Below are positions 1 to 7,403 of a stretch of DNA of 12,935 nt, in pieces. Position numbers and translations under genes: made by a program. The stretch is from DASTGO01 sp035719045 (lineage in GTDB: Bacteria; Actinomycetota; Actinomycetes; Actinomycetales; Kineosporiaceae): contig DASTGO010000295.1 in the NCBI GenBank assembly GCA_035719045.1, positions 1-12,935 on the forward strand, in the 5' to 3' direction. The notes beneath the pieces were generated by a model. That model ran no database searches. It saw only the letters and a program-made list of their open reading frames with translations, and had not been told where the DNA came from. Position 1 is the stretch's first letter. Each line of letters opens with the position of its first letter.

Positions 1-976
1 GGAGGCCCGGCTGGTCCCGCAGGCCGGGTACCCGCTGGCCGTGGTGCCGCGGGTCCCGATGCCGCGCCGCCCCTCGGCGGAGCTGGGCCGGCTGCCGGGC
101 CGGTTGCGGGCCGCCGTGAACGCCGCCGCGGACGCCATCCAGCAGTCCGGGGCGGACGTCGTCGTCGGCTTCGGCGGCTACGTGGCCACCCCCGCCTATC
201 TGGCCGCCCGCAGGCTGGGTGTCCCGATCGTGGTGCACGAGGCCAACGCCAGGCCCGGACTGGCCAACCGGCTCGGCTCCCGGCTCACCCCGTGGGTGGC
301 GGTGACCTTCCCCGGCACGCCGCTGCGCGGCGCGCAGGTGCTCGGCATGCCGTTGCGCCGCCAGATCACCCTGCTGGACCGGCCCGCGCTGCGGGCCCAG
401 GCCCGGGCGGCGCTCGGGTTGGATCCCTGGGCGCCGGCCCTGCTGGTCACCGGAGGTTCGCTGGGCGCCCAGCGGCTCAACGTCACGCTGGGGCGCAGCG
501 CGGACCGGTTGGCCGCTGCCGGGGTCCAGGTGCTGCACGCCGCGGGCCGGGGCAAGACCGTCGACCTGACGTCCAGGCCACCGTCCTGCCCGCCCTATGT
601 GGTGGTGGAGTACCTGGACCGGATGGACCTGGCCTATGCGGCGGTGGACGCGGTGGTCTGCCGGGCCGGGGCGGGGACGGTCAGCGAGGTGACCGCGCTC
701 GGGCTGCCCGCCGCGTACGTCCCGCTGCCGATCGGCAACGGCGAGCAGCGGCTGAACGCCCAGCCGGTGGTGGACGCCGGGGGCGGGCTGATGGTCGACG
801 ACGCCGGGTGCACCCCGGAATGGGTCGCCACCACCTTGCTGCCGGTGCTCAGCGACCCGGCACGGCTGGGGGCGATGGGGGCGGCCGCCGCCCGGTTCGG
901 GATCCGGGACGGCGACGAGCGACTGGCCGACGTGGTCCTGAGCGCCGCGAAGTCCGCGTCCGGGGGGCAGGCGTGA
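1..976 (+). CDS. murG: MurG, UDP-GlcNAc transferase making lipid II (5' truncated)
   Basis: Peripheral membrane glycosyltransferase (GT28 family) that adds GlcNAc to lipid I to give lipid II on the cytoplasmic face. The frame is open from base 2 and reads EARLVPQAGYPLAVVPRVP, typical MurG sequence, so the gene starts before the window; the GTG at 41 is internal. About 324 residues are present and perhaps 40 N-terminal ones are missing, including the first glycine-rich loop. Visible motifs are GFGGYVATPAYLAA followed by VVHEANARPGLANR (end of the acceptor domain), GGSLGAQRLN at the start of the donor-binding domain, and RAGAGTVSEVTALGLP with GNGEQRLNAQ, the UDP-GlcNAc binding region. The TGA at 974-976 overlaps the GTG start of murC, implying translational coupling. 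Identification is secure from motifs and context. Confidence 0.97.
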   Translation, partial: EARLVPQAGYPLAVVPRVPMPRRPSAELGRLPGRLRAAVNAAADAIQQSGADVVVGFGGYVATPAYLAARRLGVPIVVHEANARPGLANRLGSRLTPWVAVTFPGTPLRGAQVLGMPLRRQITLLDRPALRAQARAALGLDPWAPALLVTGGSLGAQRLNVTLGRSADRLAAAGVQVLHAAGRGKTVDLTSRPPSCPPYVVVEYLDRMDLAYAAVDAVVCRAGAGTVSEVTALGLPAAYVPLPIGNGEQRLNAQPVVDAGGGLMVDDAGCTPEWVATTLLPVLSDPARLGAMGAAAARFGIRDGDERLADVVLSAAKSASGGQA

Positions 977-2451
977 AGCCCGATCTGACCGCCGAGGTCC
1001 CCGCTGCGGAGGACCTGGGCCGGGTGCACTTCATCGGGATCGGCGGGGCCGGGATGTCCGGTATCGCGCGGATCCTGCTCGCCCGGGGGCTGCCGGTCTC
1101 CGGCAGCGACGCCAAGGACTCCCGGGGCCTGGCCGAACTGCGCGCGCTCGGCGCGGTCGTCCACCTCGGGCACGACGAGGCCCAACTGGGGGACGCCCGG
1201 ACCGTCGTGGTGTCCTCGGCGGTGCGCGAGACCAATCCCGAACTGGCGCTGGCCCGCCGCCGGGGCCTGCGGATCCTGCACCGCTCGCAGGCGCTGGCCG
1301 CGGTGATGCGGGGCCGGCGGGCGGTCGCGGTGGCCGGCACGCACGGCAAGACGACCACCACGTCGATGCTCACGGTCGCCCTGCAGGGCTGCGGGGCGGA
1401 CCCCTCCTTCGCCATCGGCGGGGAGCTCACCGAGGGCGGGGCGAACGCCCACCACGGCACCGGCGACGTCTTCGTCGCCGAGGCCGACGAGTCCGACGGC
1501 TCCTTCCTGCTGTACCGGCCCGCCGTCGCCGTGGTGACCAACGTCGAGCCGGACCACCTCGACCACTACGGGACCGCCGAAGCCGTGGAGGCTGCCTTCG
1601 ACGCCTTCGCCGGCGGGGTGGCCCCCGGCGGGGCCGTCGTGCTCTGCGCGGATGACCCGGGGGCGGCGCGGGTGGCCGGCCGGGTCCGCGGGCGCGAGGG
1701 CGGCCCGGCCGTGCTCACCTACGGCGAGAGCGCCGACGCCGACGTCCGGGTCGCCGACATCGTCACCGGCCCGGCCGGGGTCGGGTTCCGCCTGATCGGT
1801 CCTGGTGATCCTGCCGACGGCGGGCGCCGGCTGCAGTTGCGGGTGCCGGGCCGGCACAACGCGCTGAACGCCGCGGCGGCCTGGACCGCGGCCACCTGGC
1901 TGGGGTTCGCCGGTGAGCTGGTGGCGGCCGGCCTGGAGTCCTTCGGCGGGACCCGCCGCCGGTTCGAGGCCAAGGGCACCGCCGCCGGGGTTCGGGTCTT
2001 CGACGACTACGCCCACCACCCGACCGAGGTGGCCGCGGTGCTGCGGGCCGCCCGGGGGGTGGCGGGGGAGGGTCGCGTGCTGGCCGTCTTCCAGCCGCAC
2101 CTGTACAGCCGGACCCGGATCTTCGCGCGCGACTTCGGCCAGGCGCTCGGACTGGCCGACGAGGTCGTCGTGATGGACGTGTACGCCGCCCGCGAGGACC
2201 CCGAGCCGGGGGTCAGCGGAGCCCTGATCGCCTCGGCGGTGCCGCTGCCGGCCGAGCGGGTGGGTTTCCAGCCGAGCTGGTCCGCGGTGGCCGCCGACGT
2301 CGCCGCGCGGACCCGGCCCGGGGACCTGGTGCTCACGGTCGGCGCGGGCGACGTGACCATGCTCGGACCGGAGATCCTGGCCGTCCTGGCGTCGGGTGAC
2401 CTGGCCGCCACCATCGGGGAGGCCGACGGGACGCCGGGGTCCGGCGGGTGA
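973..2451 (+). CDS. murC: MurC, UDP-N-acetylmuramate--L-alanine ligase
   Basis: Cytoplasmic ATP-dependent Mur ligase that adds the first peptide residue, L-Ala, to UDP-MurNAc. The chosen GTG (973) overlaps the murG stop as GTGA and has a G-rich ribosome site at 962-967; it gives 492 aa, normal for MurC. Domain 1 shows the UDP-binding motif VHFIGIGGAGMSG (about residues 18-30). The central ATPase domain has the P-loop GTHGKTTTT (about 122-130), then DESDGSF and NVEPDHLDHYG. The C-terminal domain begins after GRHNALNAAAAW and carries DDYAHHPTE (Y346, H348, H349) and FQPHLYSRTR, both diagnostic of MurC rather than MurD, E or F. The frame stays open upstream into murG but that part is antique shadow sequence. 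The end overlaps ftsQ by GTGA. MurC errors (L-Ser for L-Ala) are what PgeF, encoded further downstream, is known to correct. Confidence 0.97.
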   Translation: MKPDLTAEVPAAEDLGRVHFIGIGGAGMSGIARILLARGLPVSGSDAKDSRGLAELRALGAVVHLGHDEAQLGDARTVVVSSAVRETNPELALARRRGLRILHRSQALAAVMRGRRAVAVAGTHGKTTTTSMLTVALQGCGADPSFAIGGELTEGGANAHHGTGDVFVAEADESDGSFLLYRPAVAVVTNVEPDHLDHYGTAEAVEAAFDAFAGGVAPGGAVVLCADDPGAARVAGRVRGREGGPAVLTYGESADADVRVADIVTGPAGVGFRLIGPGDPADGGRRLQLRVPGRHNALNAAAAWTAATWLGFAGELVAAGLESFGGTRRRFEAKGTAAGVRVFDDYAHHPTEVAAVLRAARGVAGEGRVLAVFQPHLYSRTRIFARDFGQALGLADEVVVMDVYAAREDPEPGVSGALIASAVPLPAERVGFQPSWSAVAADVAARTRPGDLVLTVGAGDVTMLGPEILAVLASGDLAATIGEADGTPGSGG

Positions 2452-3254
2452 GCCCCCGCGCCGCCGGACGTCAGGTACGGCGGCCGGGCCGTCCCGGCAC
2501 CACCGGGACCGCCGCCGGCGGTTCGACGGTGTCCTCGGCCTCGGCCCGGCGCTTCGCCGCCCGGGTCCGGCGCCGCAGACTGCGCCGGATCGGGCTGATC
2601 CTGCTGGTGGTCGCCCTGATCGGCGGGATCGCCGGTGCCGCCCTGTACTCGCCGTGGACCACGGTGCGGCAGATCCGGATCTCCGGGACCTCCCGGGTGC
2701 CCACCGCCCAGGTGCAGGAACTGCTCGCCGACCAGTACGGCTGCCCGCTGCTGCTGGTCGACACCGGGCGGCTGGAGGCCCGGGTGTCCGGGCTTCGGCT
2801 GGTCTCCGGGGTGAGCGTGCGCCGGACCTGGCCCGGGACGCTGACCGTGACCGTCCGGGAGCGGGTGCCGGTGGCGGCCGTTCCCGCCTCCGCCGGGGTC
2901 CGCCTGGTGGACCGGGACGGGGTGGAGGTCGCGACGGCGGCCAGGCCCCCGGCCGGGATGCCCCTGGTGCAGGTGGACCTGACGAAGACGGAGCGGGGCA
3001 GCCTGGCCGCGACCCTGGACGTGCTGGCCGCGCTGCCCGCCCCGCTGGCGAAGGAGGTCACCGCGATCGGGGCGGACAGTCCGGACGGGGTGTGGCTGGC
3101 GCTGGCGGACGGGTCCCGGGTGCTGTGGGGGTCCGCGGCCGGTTCGGCGGACAAGGTGGTGGTGCTGGCCCGGTTGCGGGCGGCCGCCGACGGCAGGGCC
3201 CGCCGGTTCGACGTCAGCGCGCCGCAGGCCCCGGCCGTGTCCGCCCTGCCGTGA
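2448..3254 (+). CDS. ftsQ: FtsQ/DivIB, divisome scaffold protein
   Basis: Single-pass membrane protein of the divisome that links FtsB/FtsL and the septal synthase to the ring. The GTG at 2448 overlaps the murC stop (GTGA) with GGCGGG just upstream; 268 aa. The layout fits the family: an Arg-rich cytoplasmic tail (about 1-47), a transmembrane helix at about 48-66 (IGLILLVVALIGGIAGAAL), a POTRA domain starting at TTVRQIRISGTSRVP (about 71-140) and a beta domain with VSVRRTWPGTLTVTVRERVPVA and VRLVDRDGVEV. Sequence identity within this family is low, so the assignment relies on the POTRA pattern, topology and position between murC and ftsZ. No ftsA follows, as is normal in Actinobacteria. Confidence 0.94.
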   Translation: MSPRAAGRQVRRPGRPGTTGTAAGGSTVSSASARRFAARVRRRRLRRIGLILLVVALIGGIAGAALYSPWTTVRQIRISGTSRVPTAQVQELLADQYGCPLLLVDTGRLEARVSGLRLVSGVSVRRTWPGTLTVTVRERVPVAAVPASAGVRLVDRDGVEVATAARPPAGMPLVQVDLTKTERGSLAATLDVLAALPAPLAKEVTAIGADSPDGVWLALADGSRVLWGSAAGSADKVVVLARLRAAADGRARRFDVSAPQAPAVSALP

Positions 3255-3319
3255 CGCGGCCCTGCGGGCGGCTGCGGGACGCCTCGGGCAGCGGATCCGC
3301 CGACACGCCACGCCGGTCG

Positions 3320-3349
3320 TTGAATCGCCCCCTGGGCCGACCGTACGGT
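3320..3349 (+). promoter_or_regulatory. Candidate sigma70-type promoter for ftsZ
   Basis: A -35 like TTGAAT (3320-3325) is separated by 18 bp from TACGGT (3344-3349), which fits the actinobacterial -10 consensus TANNNT. Transcription would begin near 3356 and give a leader of about 125 nt to the ftsZ GTG. The -10 lies inside the 12-bp palindrome at 3339-3350. Seen by eye only; start-site mapping is not available. Confidence 0.5.
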
Positions 3350-3350
3350 C
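3339..3350. promoter_or_regulatory. Perfect 12-bp palindrome over the ftsZ -10 (possible operator)
   Basis: GACCGTACGGTC reads identically on both strands and covers the proposed -10 TACGGT. This placement is what a dimeric repressor site would show. Palindromes are common in GC-rich DNA, but this one is in a rare non-coding gap. The binding protein is unknown. Confidence 0.4.
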
Positions 3351-3365
3351 ACGAGCATCACGTAG

Positions 3366-3396
3366 TTGACATAACTATAACCCTCTACCTGAGGGT
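3366..3396 (+). promoter_or_regulatory. AT-rich TTGACA element with ACCCTC/GAGGGT inverted repeat upstream of ftsZ
   Basis: A perfect -35 hexamer TTGACA (3366-3371) is followed by an AT stretch containing TATAAC (3376-3381) and the inverted repeat ACCCTC-5nt-GAGGGT (3380-3396). It is the most AT-rich spot in a window of about 74% GC. No TANNNT hexamer sits 17-18 bp after TTGACA, so it is not a standard promoter as read; TATAAC could be a -10 without a good -35. It may be a second ftsZ promoter, a regulator site or a leader hairpin. From memory, similar sequences precede ftsZ in other actinomycetes, but I cannot verify this here. Confidence 0.45.
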
Positions 3397-3480
3397 GAGA
3401 CTCTGGGGCCGCGGACCGCAGGTGGGACGCCCCCGGACCACTTCCGAACCCGCCCTGACCGCAAGCGAGAGGCACCTGAC

Positions 3481-4839
3481 GTGGCAGCACCACAGAACTA
3501 CCTCGCAGTGATCAAGGTCGTCGGTATCGGCGGCGGCGGCGTCAATGCCGTCAACCGGATGATCGAGGTCGGTCTCAAGGGCGTCGAGTTCATCGCGATC
3601 AACACCGACGCTCAGGCGCTGCTGATGAGCGACGCCGACGTGAAGCTCGACGTGGGCCGGGAGCTCACCCGCGGACTGGGTGCCGGGGCCGACCCCGAGG
3701 TGGGCCGCAAGGCCGCGGAGGACCACGCCGAGGAGATCGAGGAGGTACTCAAGGGCGCCGACATGGTCTTCGTGACGGCTGGTGAGGGTGGCGGCACCGG
3801 GACCGGCGGCGCGCCCGTCGTGGCCCGGATCGCCCGCTCCCTGGGCGCGCTGACCATCGGCGTGGTGACCCGGCCGTTCACCTTCGAGGGCCGGCGGCGC
3901 GCCACCCAGGCCGACTCCGGGATCGCCTCCCTGCGGGAGGAGGTGGACACCCTCATCACCATCCCGAACGACCGGCTGCTGTCGATCAGCGACCGCCACG
4001 TCAGCGTGCTCGACGCCTTCCGCTCCGCCGACCAGGTGCTGCTGTCCGGTGTCCAGGGCATCACCGACCTGATCACCACTCCTGGCCTGATCAACCTGGA
4101 CTTCGCCGACGTGAAGTCGGTCATGCAGGGCGCGGGCAGCGCGCTGATGGGGATCGGTTCCGCGCGCGGGGAGGACCGCGCCGTGCAGGCTGCTGAGACG
4201 GCGATCTCCTCGCCTCTGCTGGAGGCCAGCGTGGACGGTGCGCACGGCGTCCTGCTGTCCATCCAGGGTGGTTCCGACCTCGGGCTGTTCGAGATCAACG
4301 AGGCGGCCCGGCTGGTCCAGGAGGCGGCGCACCCCGAGGCCAACATCATCTTCGGTGCCGTCATCGACGACGCCCTCGGTGACGAGGTCCGGGTCACGGT
4401 CATCGCGGCCGGCTTCGACGGCGGCACCCCGACGCGCCGCAAGGACGACCGCGCGCTCGGCCAGGTGTCCGGGCGGCAGCCCGTGACGGGCGCCGGACTG
4501 TCGTCCGGCGGGCTCGGCCAGGTCCGCCCGTCCCCGTTGGGTGGCCCGGCCGGAGGGCTGCCGTCGTCGCGTCCGCTGGAGCACCAGCCCGTCGCCGGGC
4601 TGTCGGCACAGGTGCAGCGTCCCCAGCCGCTGGATGCCGAGCCGGTCGGCTCCGTGCACACCAACGTCACCGAGCCGATCCTGCGTGAGCAGCCCCCGGC
4701 GGCTCCCGCGGCGGCGCCGGCGCCCGCCGTGCAGCCGGTCCCGCGGGTGGTCGACCTCCCGCCGGAGGTGCGCCCGACCCGTCCGGGGCGTCCCGTCGCC
4801 CTCGACGAGGACCTCGACGTCCCCGACTTCCTCAAGTAG
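3481..4839 (+). CDS. ftsZ: FtsZ, tubulin-like cell division GTPase
   Basis: GTP-dependent polymerising protein that forms the Z ring at midcell or at sporulation septa. The GTG start is supported by GAGAGG (3467-3472), 8 nt upstream; 452 aa. The N-terminal GTPase domain begins KVVGIGGGGVNAVNRM (about 12-27) and holds the tubulin signature GEGGGTGTGGAPV (about 101-113). The T7 synergy loop NLDFADV (205-211) completes the active site of the neighbouring subunit. After about residue 320 comes a variable linker of roughly 120 residues rich in Pro, Gly, Gln and Val, ending in the conserved C-terminal peptide DLDVPDFLK, which docks SepF and other partners. Complete, with all key motifs. It is preceded by a 226-bp regulatory gap, so it can be transcribed independently of murC-ftsQ. 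Confidence 0.99.
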   Translation: MAAPQNYLAVIKVVGIGGGGVNAVNRMIEVGLKGVEFIAINTDAQALLMSDADVKLDVGRELTRGLGAGADPEVGRKAAEDHAEEIEEVLKGADMVFVTAGEGGGTGTGGAPVVARIARSLGALTIGVVTRPFTFEGRRRATQADSGIASLREEVDTLITIPNDRLLSISDRHVSVLDAFRSADQVLLSGVQGITDLITTPGLINLDFADVKSVMQGAGSALMGIGSARGEDRAVQAAETAISSPLLEASVDGAHGVLLSIQGGSDLGLFEINEAARLVQEAAHPEANIIFGAVIDDALGDEVRVTVIAAGFDGGTPTRRKDDRALGQVSGRQPVTGAGLSSGGLGQVRPSPLGGPAGGLPSSRPLEHQPVAGLSAQVQRPQPLDAEPVGSVHTNVTEPILREQPPAAPAAAPAPAVQPVPRVVDLPPEVRPTRPGRPVALDEDLDVPDFLK

Positions 4840-5098
4840 TGCACCCGGGCTGGCGGGCGTGATCTCTCCCGATCAGGGTCAGGCGCCGGGCCGCGGAGGC
4901 ACCCGCGGCTCCGGCACCGGACCGGCTCATCGCCAGGAAGGGCCCGCGGACACCGGCTCGCGCCGGGTCGCCGCGAGCAGTGGGCCCGTCGACGTGCGGT
5001 CGGACTCCCTGGAGGTCCGCACCGGCGGGGGCGGCCGGCACCGTCCGGCACCAGCCGGCGGGCCGGTCACCGGCGGTGCCCAGTTGCCCGGGGCACGG
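4840..5098 (+). other. Spacer between ftsZ and pgeF, or N-terminal extension of pgeF
   Basis: This 259-bp stretch has no clear promoter: no TTGAC-like hexamer and no AT-rich spot. It contains a small CCGCGG-6nt-CCGCGG hairpin (4891-4908). The pgeF frame is open through all of it, with possible GTG starts at 4859 and 4994, and would encode a Gly/Pro/Arg-rich tail. G+C is high at all three codon positions, which neither proves nor excludes coding. Confidence 0.4.
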
Positions 5099-5836
5099 GT
5101 GCTGGAGGTGGATCTCGGGCGCGGGGTCCGGGCCGGGTTCACCGAACGGGCGGGCGGGGTGTCCGTCGGGCCCTGGGCCGGACTGGACCTCGGCCTGCAC
5201 GTGGGCGACGACCCCGGGGACGTCCAGCGCAACCGCCGGTTGCTGCTCGGCTGGGCGGGTGCCCCGGTCCAGTTTCCCCGGCAGGTCCACGGCACGGACG
5301 TCCTCGTCGTCGACGCCTCGGCGCGTGGCCTGCTGACCGGCGTGGATCCCGCCGAGCCGGCCCGGGACGCGATCGTCACCGCTGCCGTCGGCGTGCCCGT
5401 CGGGGTGCTGGTGGCCGACTGCGTGCCGGTGCTGCTGGCGGATCCGGTCGCGGGGGTGGTCGGCGCGGCACATGCCGGGCGCAAGGGGCTGCTCAGGGGT
5501 GTGGTGGAGAACGCGGTCGCGGCGATGTGCGCGCTCGGGGCGTCCCCGGCCCGGATCTACGCCGCGATCGGCCCCTGCGCGGGGCCCTGCTGCTATGAGG
5601 TTCCGGAGCAGTTGCGCGCCGAGTCGGCCCGCCGGCTGCCGCAGACCTGGGCCGGCACCCGCTGGGGCACGCCTTCCCTGGACCTGCCGGGCGGTTGCCG
5701 CGCGGCGCTGGAACGGGTCGGGGTCACCCGGCTGAGCACCATCGGGCGCTGCACGATCGAGGACAAGTCCTACTACTCCTATCGGCGGGAGCCGGTCACC
5801 GGACGCTTCGCCGGTGTCGTCATGATGTCGGCGTGA
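5099..5836 (+). CDS. pgeF: PgeF/YfiH-family peptidoglycan editing factor (multicopper polyphenol oxidase fold)
   Basis: Cytoplasmic zinc enzyme of the YfiH/YlmD family (old name: laccase domain protein). In E. coli, PgeF keeps L-Ser out of position 1 of the stem peptide by hydrolysing wrongly made UDP-MurNAc-L-Ser; purine nucleoside phosphorylase and adenosine deaminase activity has been reported for relatives. With the GTG at 5099 the product is 245 aa, the usual family length, starting VLEVDLGRGVRAGFTERAGG. The expected metal ligands are present: H64 in RQVHGTDV, C108 in ADCVPVLLADP and H125 in AAHAGRKGLL. The C-terminus has CTIEDKSYYSYRRE, also typical. Upstream GTG starts (4859, 4994) would add up to 80 disordered residues. 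The stop overlaps the yggS start (GTGA). Its place beside murC and ftsZ matches a role in wall synthesis. Confidence 0.93.
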   Translation: MLEVDLGRGVRAGFTERAGGVSVGPWAGLDLGLHVGDDPGDVQRNRRLLLGWAGAPVQFPRQVHGTDVLVVDASARGLLTGVDPAEPARDAIVTAAVGVPVGVLVADCVPVLLADPVAGVVGAAHAGRKGLLRGVVENAVAAMCALGASPARIYAAIGPCAGPCCYEVPEQLRAESARRLPQTWAGTRWGTPSLDLPGGCRAALERVGVTRLSTIGRCTIEDKSYYSYRREPVTGRFAGVVMMSA

Positions 5837-6522
5837 CCGAGGAGCGGAAGGCGCAACTGCGCGAGAACCTGGACCGGGTCGAGGCACGGGTCCGGGCGGG
5901 CTGCGCTGCGGCGGGACGTTCGCGCGACGAGGTCACCCTGGTCGTCATCACGAAGACCTACCCCGCCCCCGATGTCGCGCTGCTGGCCGGGCTCGGGGTG
6001 CGCGACGTGGGGGAGAACCGGGACCAGGAGGCCGCCCCCAAGCATGCCGCCTGTGCGGGCCTCGGGCTGACCTGGCACTTCGTCGGGCAACTGCAGTCGA
6101 ACAAGGCGCATGGCGTGGTCCGCTACGCGGACCTGGTGCATTCGGTGGACCGGCCGTCGCTGGTCCGGGCGCTGGGGCGGGCGGCCCGCGCCGAGGGCCG
6201 GACCCTGGACTGCTTGCTCCAGGTCAGCCTGGACGGGGACCCGCACCGCGGGGGAGCCCCGGCCGAGGACGTCCCGGCCCTGGCCGACACCCTGGCCGCC
6301 GAGGCCGGGCTGCGGCTGCGCGGCCTGATGGCGGTGGCTCCGCTCGGGATTCCGGCGCGCCAGGCGTTCGCCCTCCTGCCGAGGCTGCGGGAGCGACTGC
6401 TGGCCGCTCACCCGGACGCCGGGCTGCTGTCCGCGGGGATGAGCGGGGATCTGGAGGAGGCTCTGGCGGAAGGGGCGACACACCTGCGTGTCGGGAGCGC
6501 GGTACTCGGTGCTCGTCGCTAG
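5833..6522 (+). CDS. yggS: YggS/PLPBP family pyridoxal-phosphate homeostasis protein
   Basis: Single-domain TIM-barrel PLP-binding protein (COG0325) without known catalysis that controls cellular vitamin B6 and amino acid balance. The GTG at 5833 overlaps the pgeF stop as GTGA, giving 229 aa, normal for the family. PLP would be held by Lys41 in LVVITKTYPAPDV. Other family signatures are VGENRDQEAAPK, WHFVGQLQSNKAHGV and, near the end, SAGMSGDLEEALAEGATHLR followed by VGSAVLGAR, the phosphate-binding part. GLRLRGLMAVAP is also conserved. In many Gram-positive bacteria this gene sits between pgeF/ftsZ and sepF, as here. No defect is visible. Confidence 0.95.
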   Translation: MTEERKAQLRENLDRVEARVRAGCAAAGRSRDEVTLVVITKTYPAPDVALLAGLGVRDVGENRDQEAAPKHAACAGLGLTWHFVGQLQSNKAHGVVRYADLVHSVDRPSLVRALGRAARAEGRTLDCLLQVSLDGDPHRGGAPAEDVPALADTLAAEAGLRLRGLMAVAPLGIPARQAFALLPRLRERLLAAHPDAGLLSAGMSGDLEEALAEGATHLRVGSAVLGARR

Positions 6523-6569
6523 CTCAGGTACCGTCGCAACGGAGGGTGACACCGACGCGAGGAGCACCG

Positions 6570-7088
6570 ATGGGCGGCGCGCTGCGGAAGACCATGATCT
6601 ATCTTGGTCTCGCCGAGGACGATGAGCGCTACGACGCCTATGACGTCGAGGACGATTATGCGGAGTACGAGCCCGCAGACCACGATCACCACGACAACCG
6701 CGTCGAGCAGCCGGACACCGACCAGGTCGAAGAACGGCGGGCGGCAGTGACGTCTATCGCACGCGGTCCGGTGGCGCGGGTGGTCCCCGGCCCGGCCCCG
6801 ATCCAGGAACTGCACCGGATCTCCACGATCCACCCCCGGACCTACAGCGAGGCCAAGACCATCGGCGAGGTGTTCCGTTCCGGCACCCCGGTGATCATGA
6901 ACCTCGGTGAGCTCGATGACGCCGACGCCAAGCGGCTGGTCGACTTCGCCGCGGGACTGATCTTCGGCCTGCGCGGTTCGATCGAACGCGTGACGTCTAA
7001 GGTGTTCTTGCTGTCTCCTGCCAACGTCGAAGTGACCCCCGCCGAGAAGGAACGCGTCCCGGACCGGGGTTTCTTCAATCAGAGTTGA
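6570..7088 (+). CDS. sepF: SepF, membrane anchor of the Z ring
   Basis: Cytoplasmic FtsZ-binding protein that tethers FtsZ to the membrane; it is the main anchor in actinobacteria, which lack FtsA and ZipA. The ATG at 6570 is preferred because GAGGAG lies at 6559-6564 with 5-nt spacing; the upstream GTG at 6546 touches its purine run and would only add MTPTRGAP. 172 aa. The start MGGALRKTMIYLGLAEDDE resembles the amphipathic membrane-binding helix of the family, followed by an acidic and His-rich linker (about 15-60). The globular SepF domain runs from about residue 80 (LHRISTIHPRTYSEAKTIGE) to FGLRGSIERVTSKVFLLSP near 155, with the usual C-terminus ending GFFNQS. A weak -10 like TACCGT at 6529-6534 could give an internal promoter but has no -35. 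Confidence 0.96.
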   Translation: MGGALRKTMIYLGLAEDDERYDAYDVEDDYAEYEPADHDHHDNRVEQPDTDQVEERRAAVTSIARGPVARVVPGPAPIQELHRISTIHPRTYSEAKTIGEVFRSGTPVIMNLGELDDADAKRLVDFAAGLIFGLRGSIERVTSKVFLLSPANVEVTPAEKERVPDRGFFNQS

Positions 7089-7124
7089 GGCGCCGTTGGG
7101 CGTGTCGACCGGAACGGGACCCGC

Positions 7125-7403
7125 GTGATCATCTTCAGCCTGCTGAAGTTCGTGATCTGGATCTTCCTGGTGATCCTCATCATCCGGCTGGTGTTCGACT
7201 GGGTGCAGATGTTCTCCCGGGACTGGCGTCCGCGGGGTCCGGTGCTGGTGGTGGCTGAGGGGGTGTACTCGGCCACCGACCCCCCGCTGCGGGCGCTGCG
7301 CCGGGTTCTCCCGCCGCTGCGGATCGGGGCCGTCGCTCTCGATCTCGCCTACACCGCCTTGTTCTTGATCGTCGTCGTGTTACTACAGGTCCTGCCCGGA
7401 TGA
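7125..7403 (+). CDS. yggT: YggT family small membrane protein
   Basis: 92-aa integral membrane protein of the YggT/YlmG family. Its biochemical role is not settled; relatives in chloroplasts and cyanobacteria affect nucleoid and division organisation, and bacterial copies lie next to sepF and divIVA. Two hydrophobic helices are seen, about residues 2-25 (IIFSLLKFVIWIFLVILIIR) and 67-90 (IGAVALDLAYTALFLIVVVL), separated by a loop with the conserved YSATDPPLRALRRVLPPLR. The GTG start is 36 nt after sepF with only a weak purine run before it. Near the 3' end there are two consecutive rare leucine codons, TTA and CTA (7380-7385), the only in-frame TTA I found in the window. Confidence 0.93.
   Translation: MIIFSLLKFVIWIFLVILIIRLVFDWVQMFSRDWRPRGPVLVVAEGVYSATDPPLRALRRVLPPLRIGAVALDLAYTALFLIVVVLLQVLPG

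Noticed and set aside
292..972. Upstream extension of the murC frame inside murG
   Set aside because: The frame is open but out of phase with murG and encodes Arg/Gly/Ala-rich sequence; conserved MurC sequence begins only after the GTG at 973.
634..2100. Long - strand open frame opposite murG and murC
   Set aside because: Low-complexity Gly/Arg/His/Pro product and complete overlap with well supported genes; a GC-driven shadow.
6546..6569. GTG start for sepF, 24 nt upstream of the chosen ATG
   Set aside because: It directly touches the GGAGGG run, leaving no spacing, and the family N-terminus begins at the ATG at 6570.
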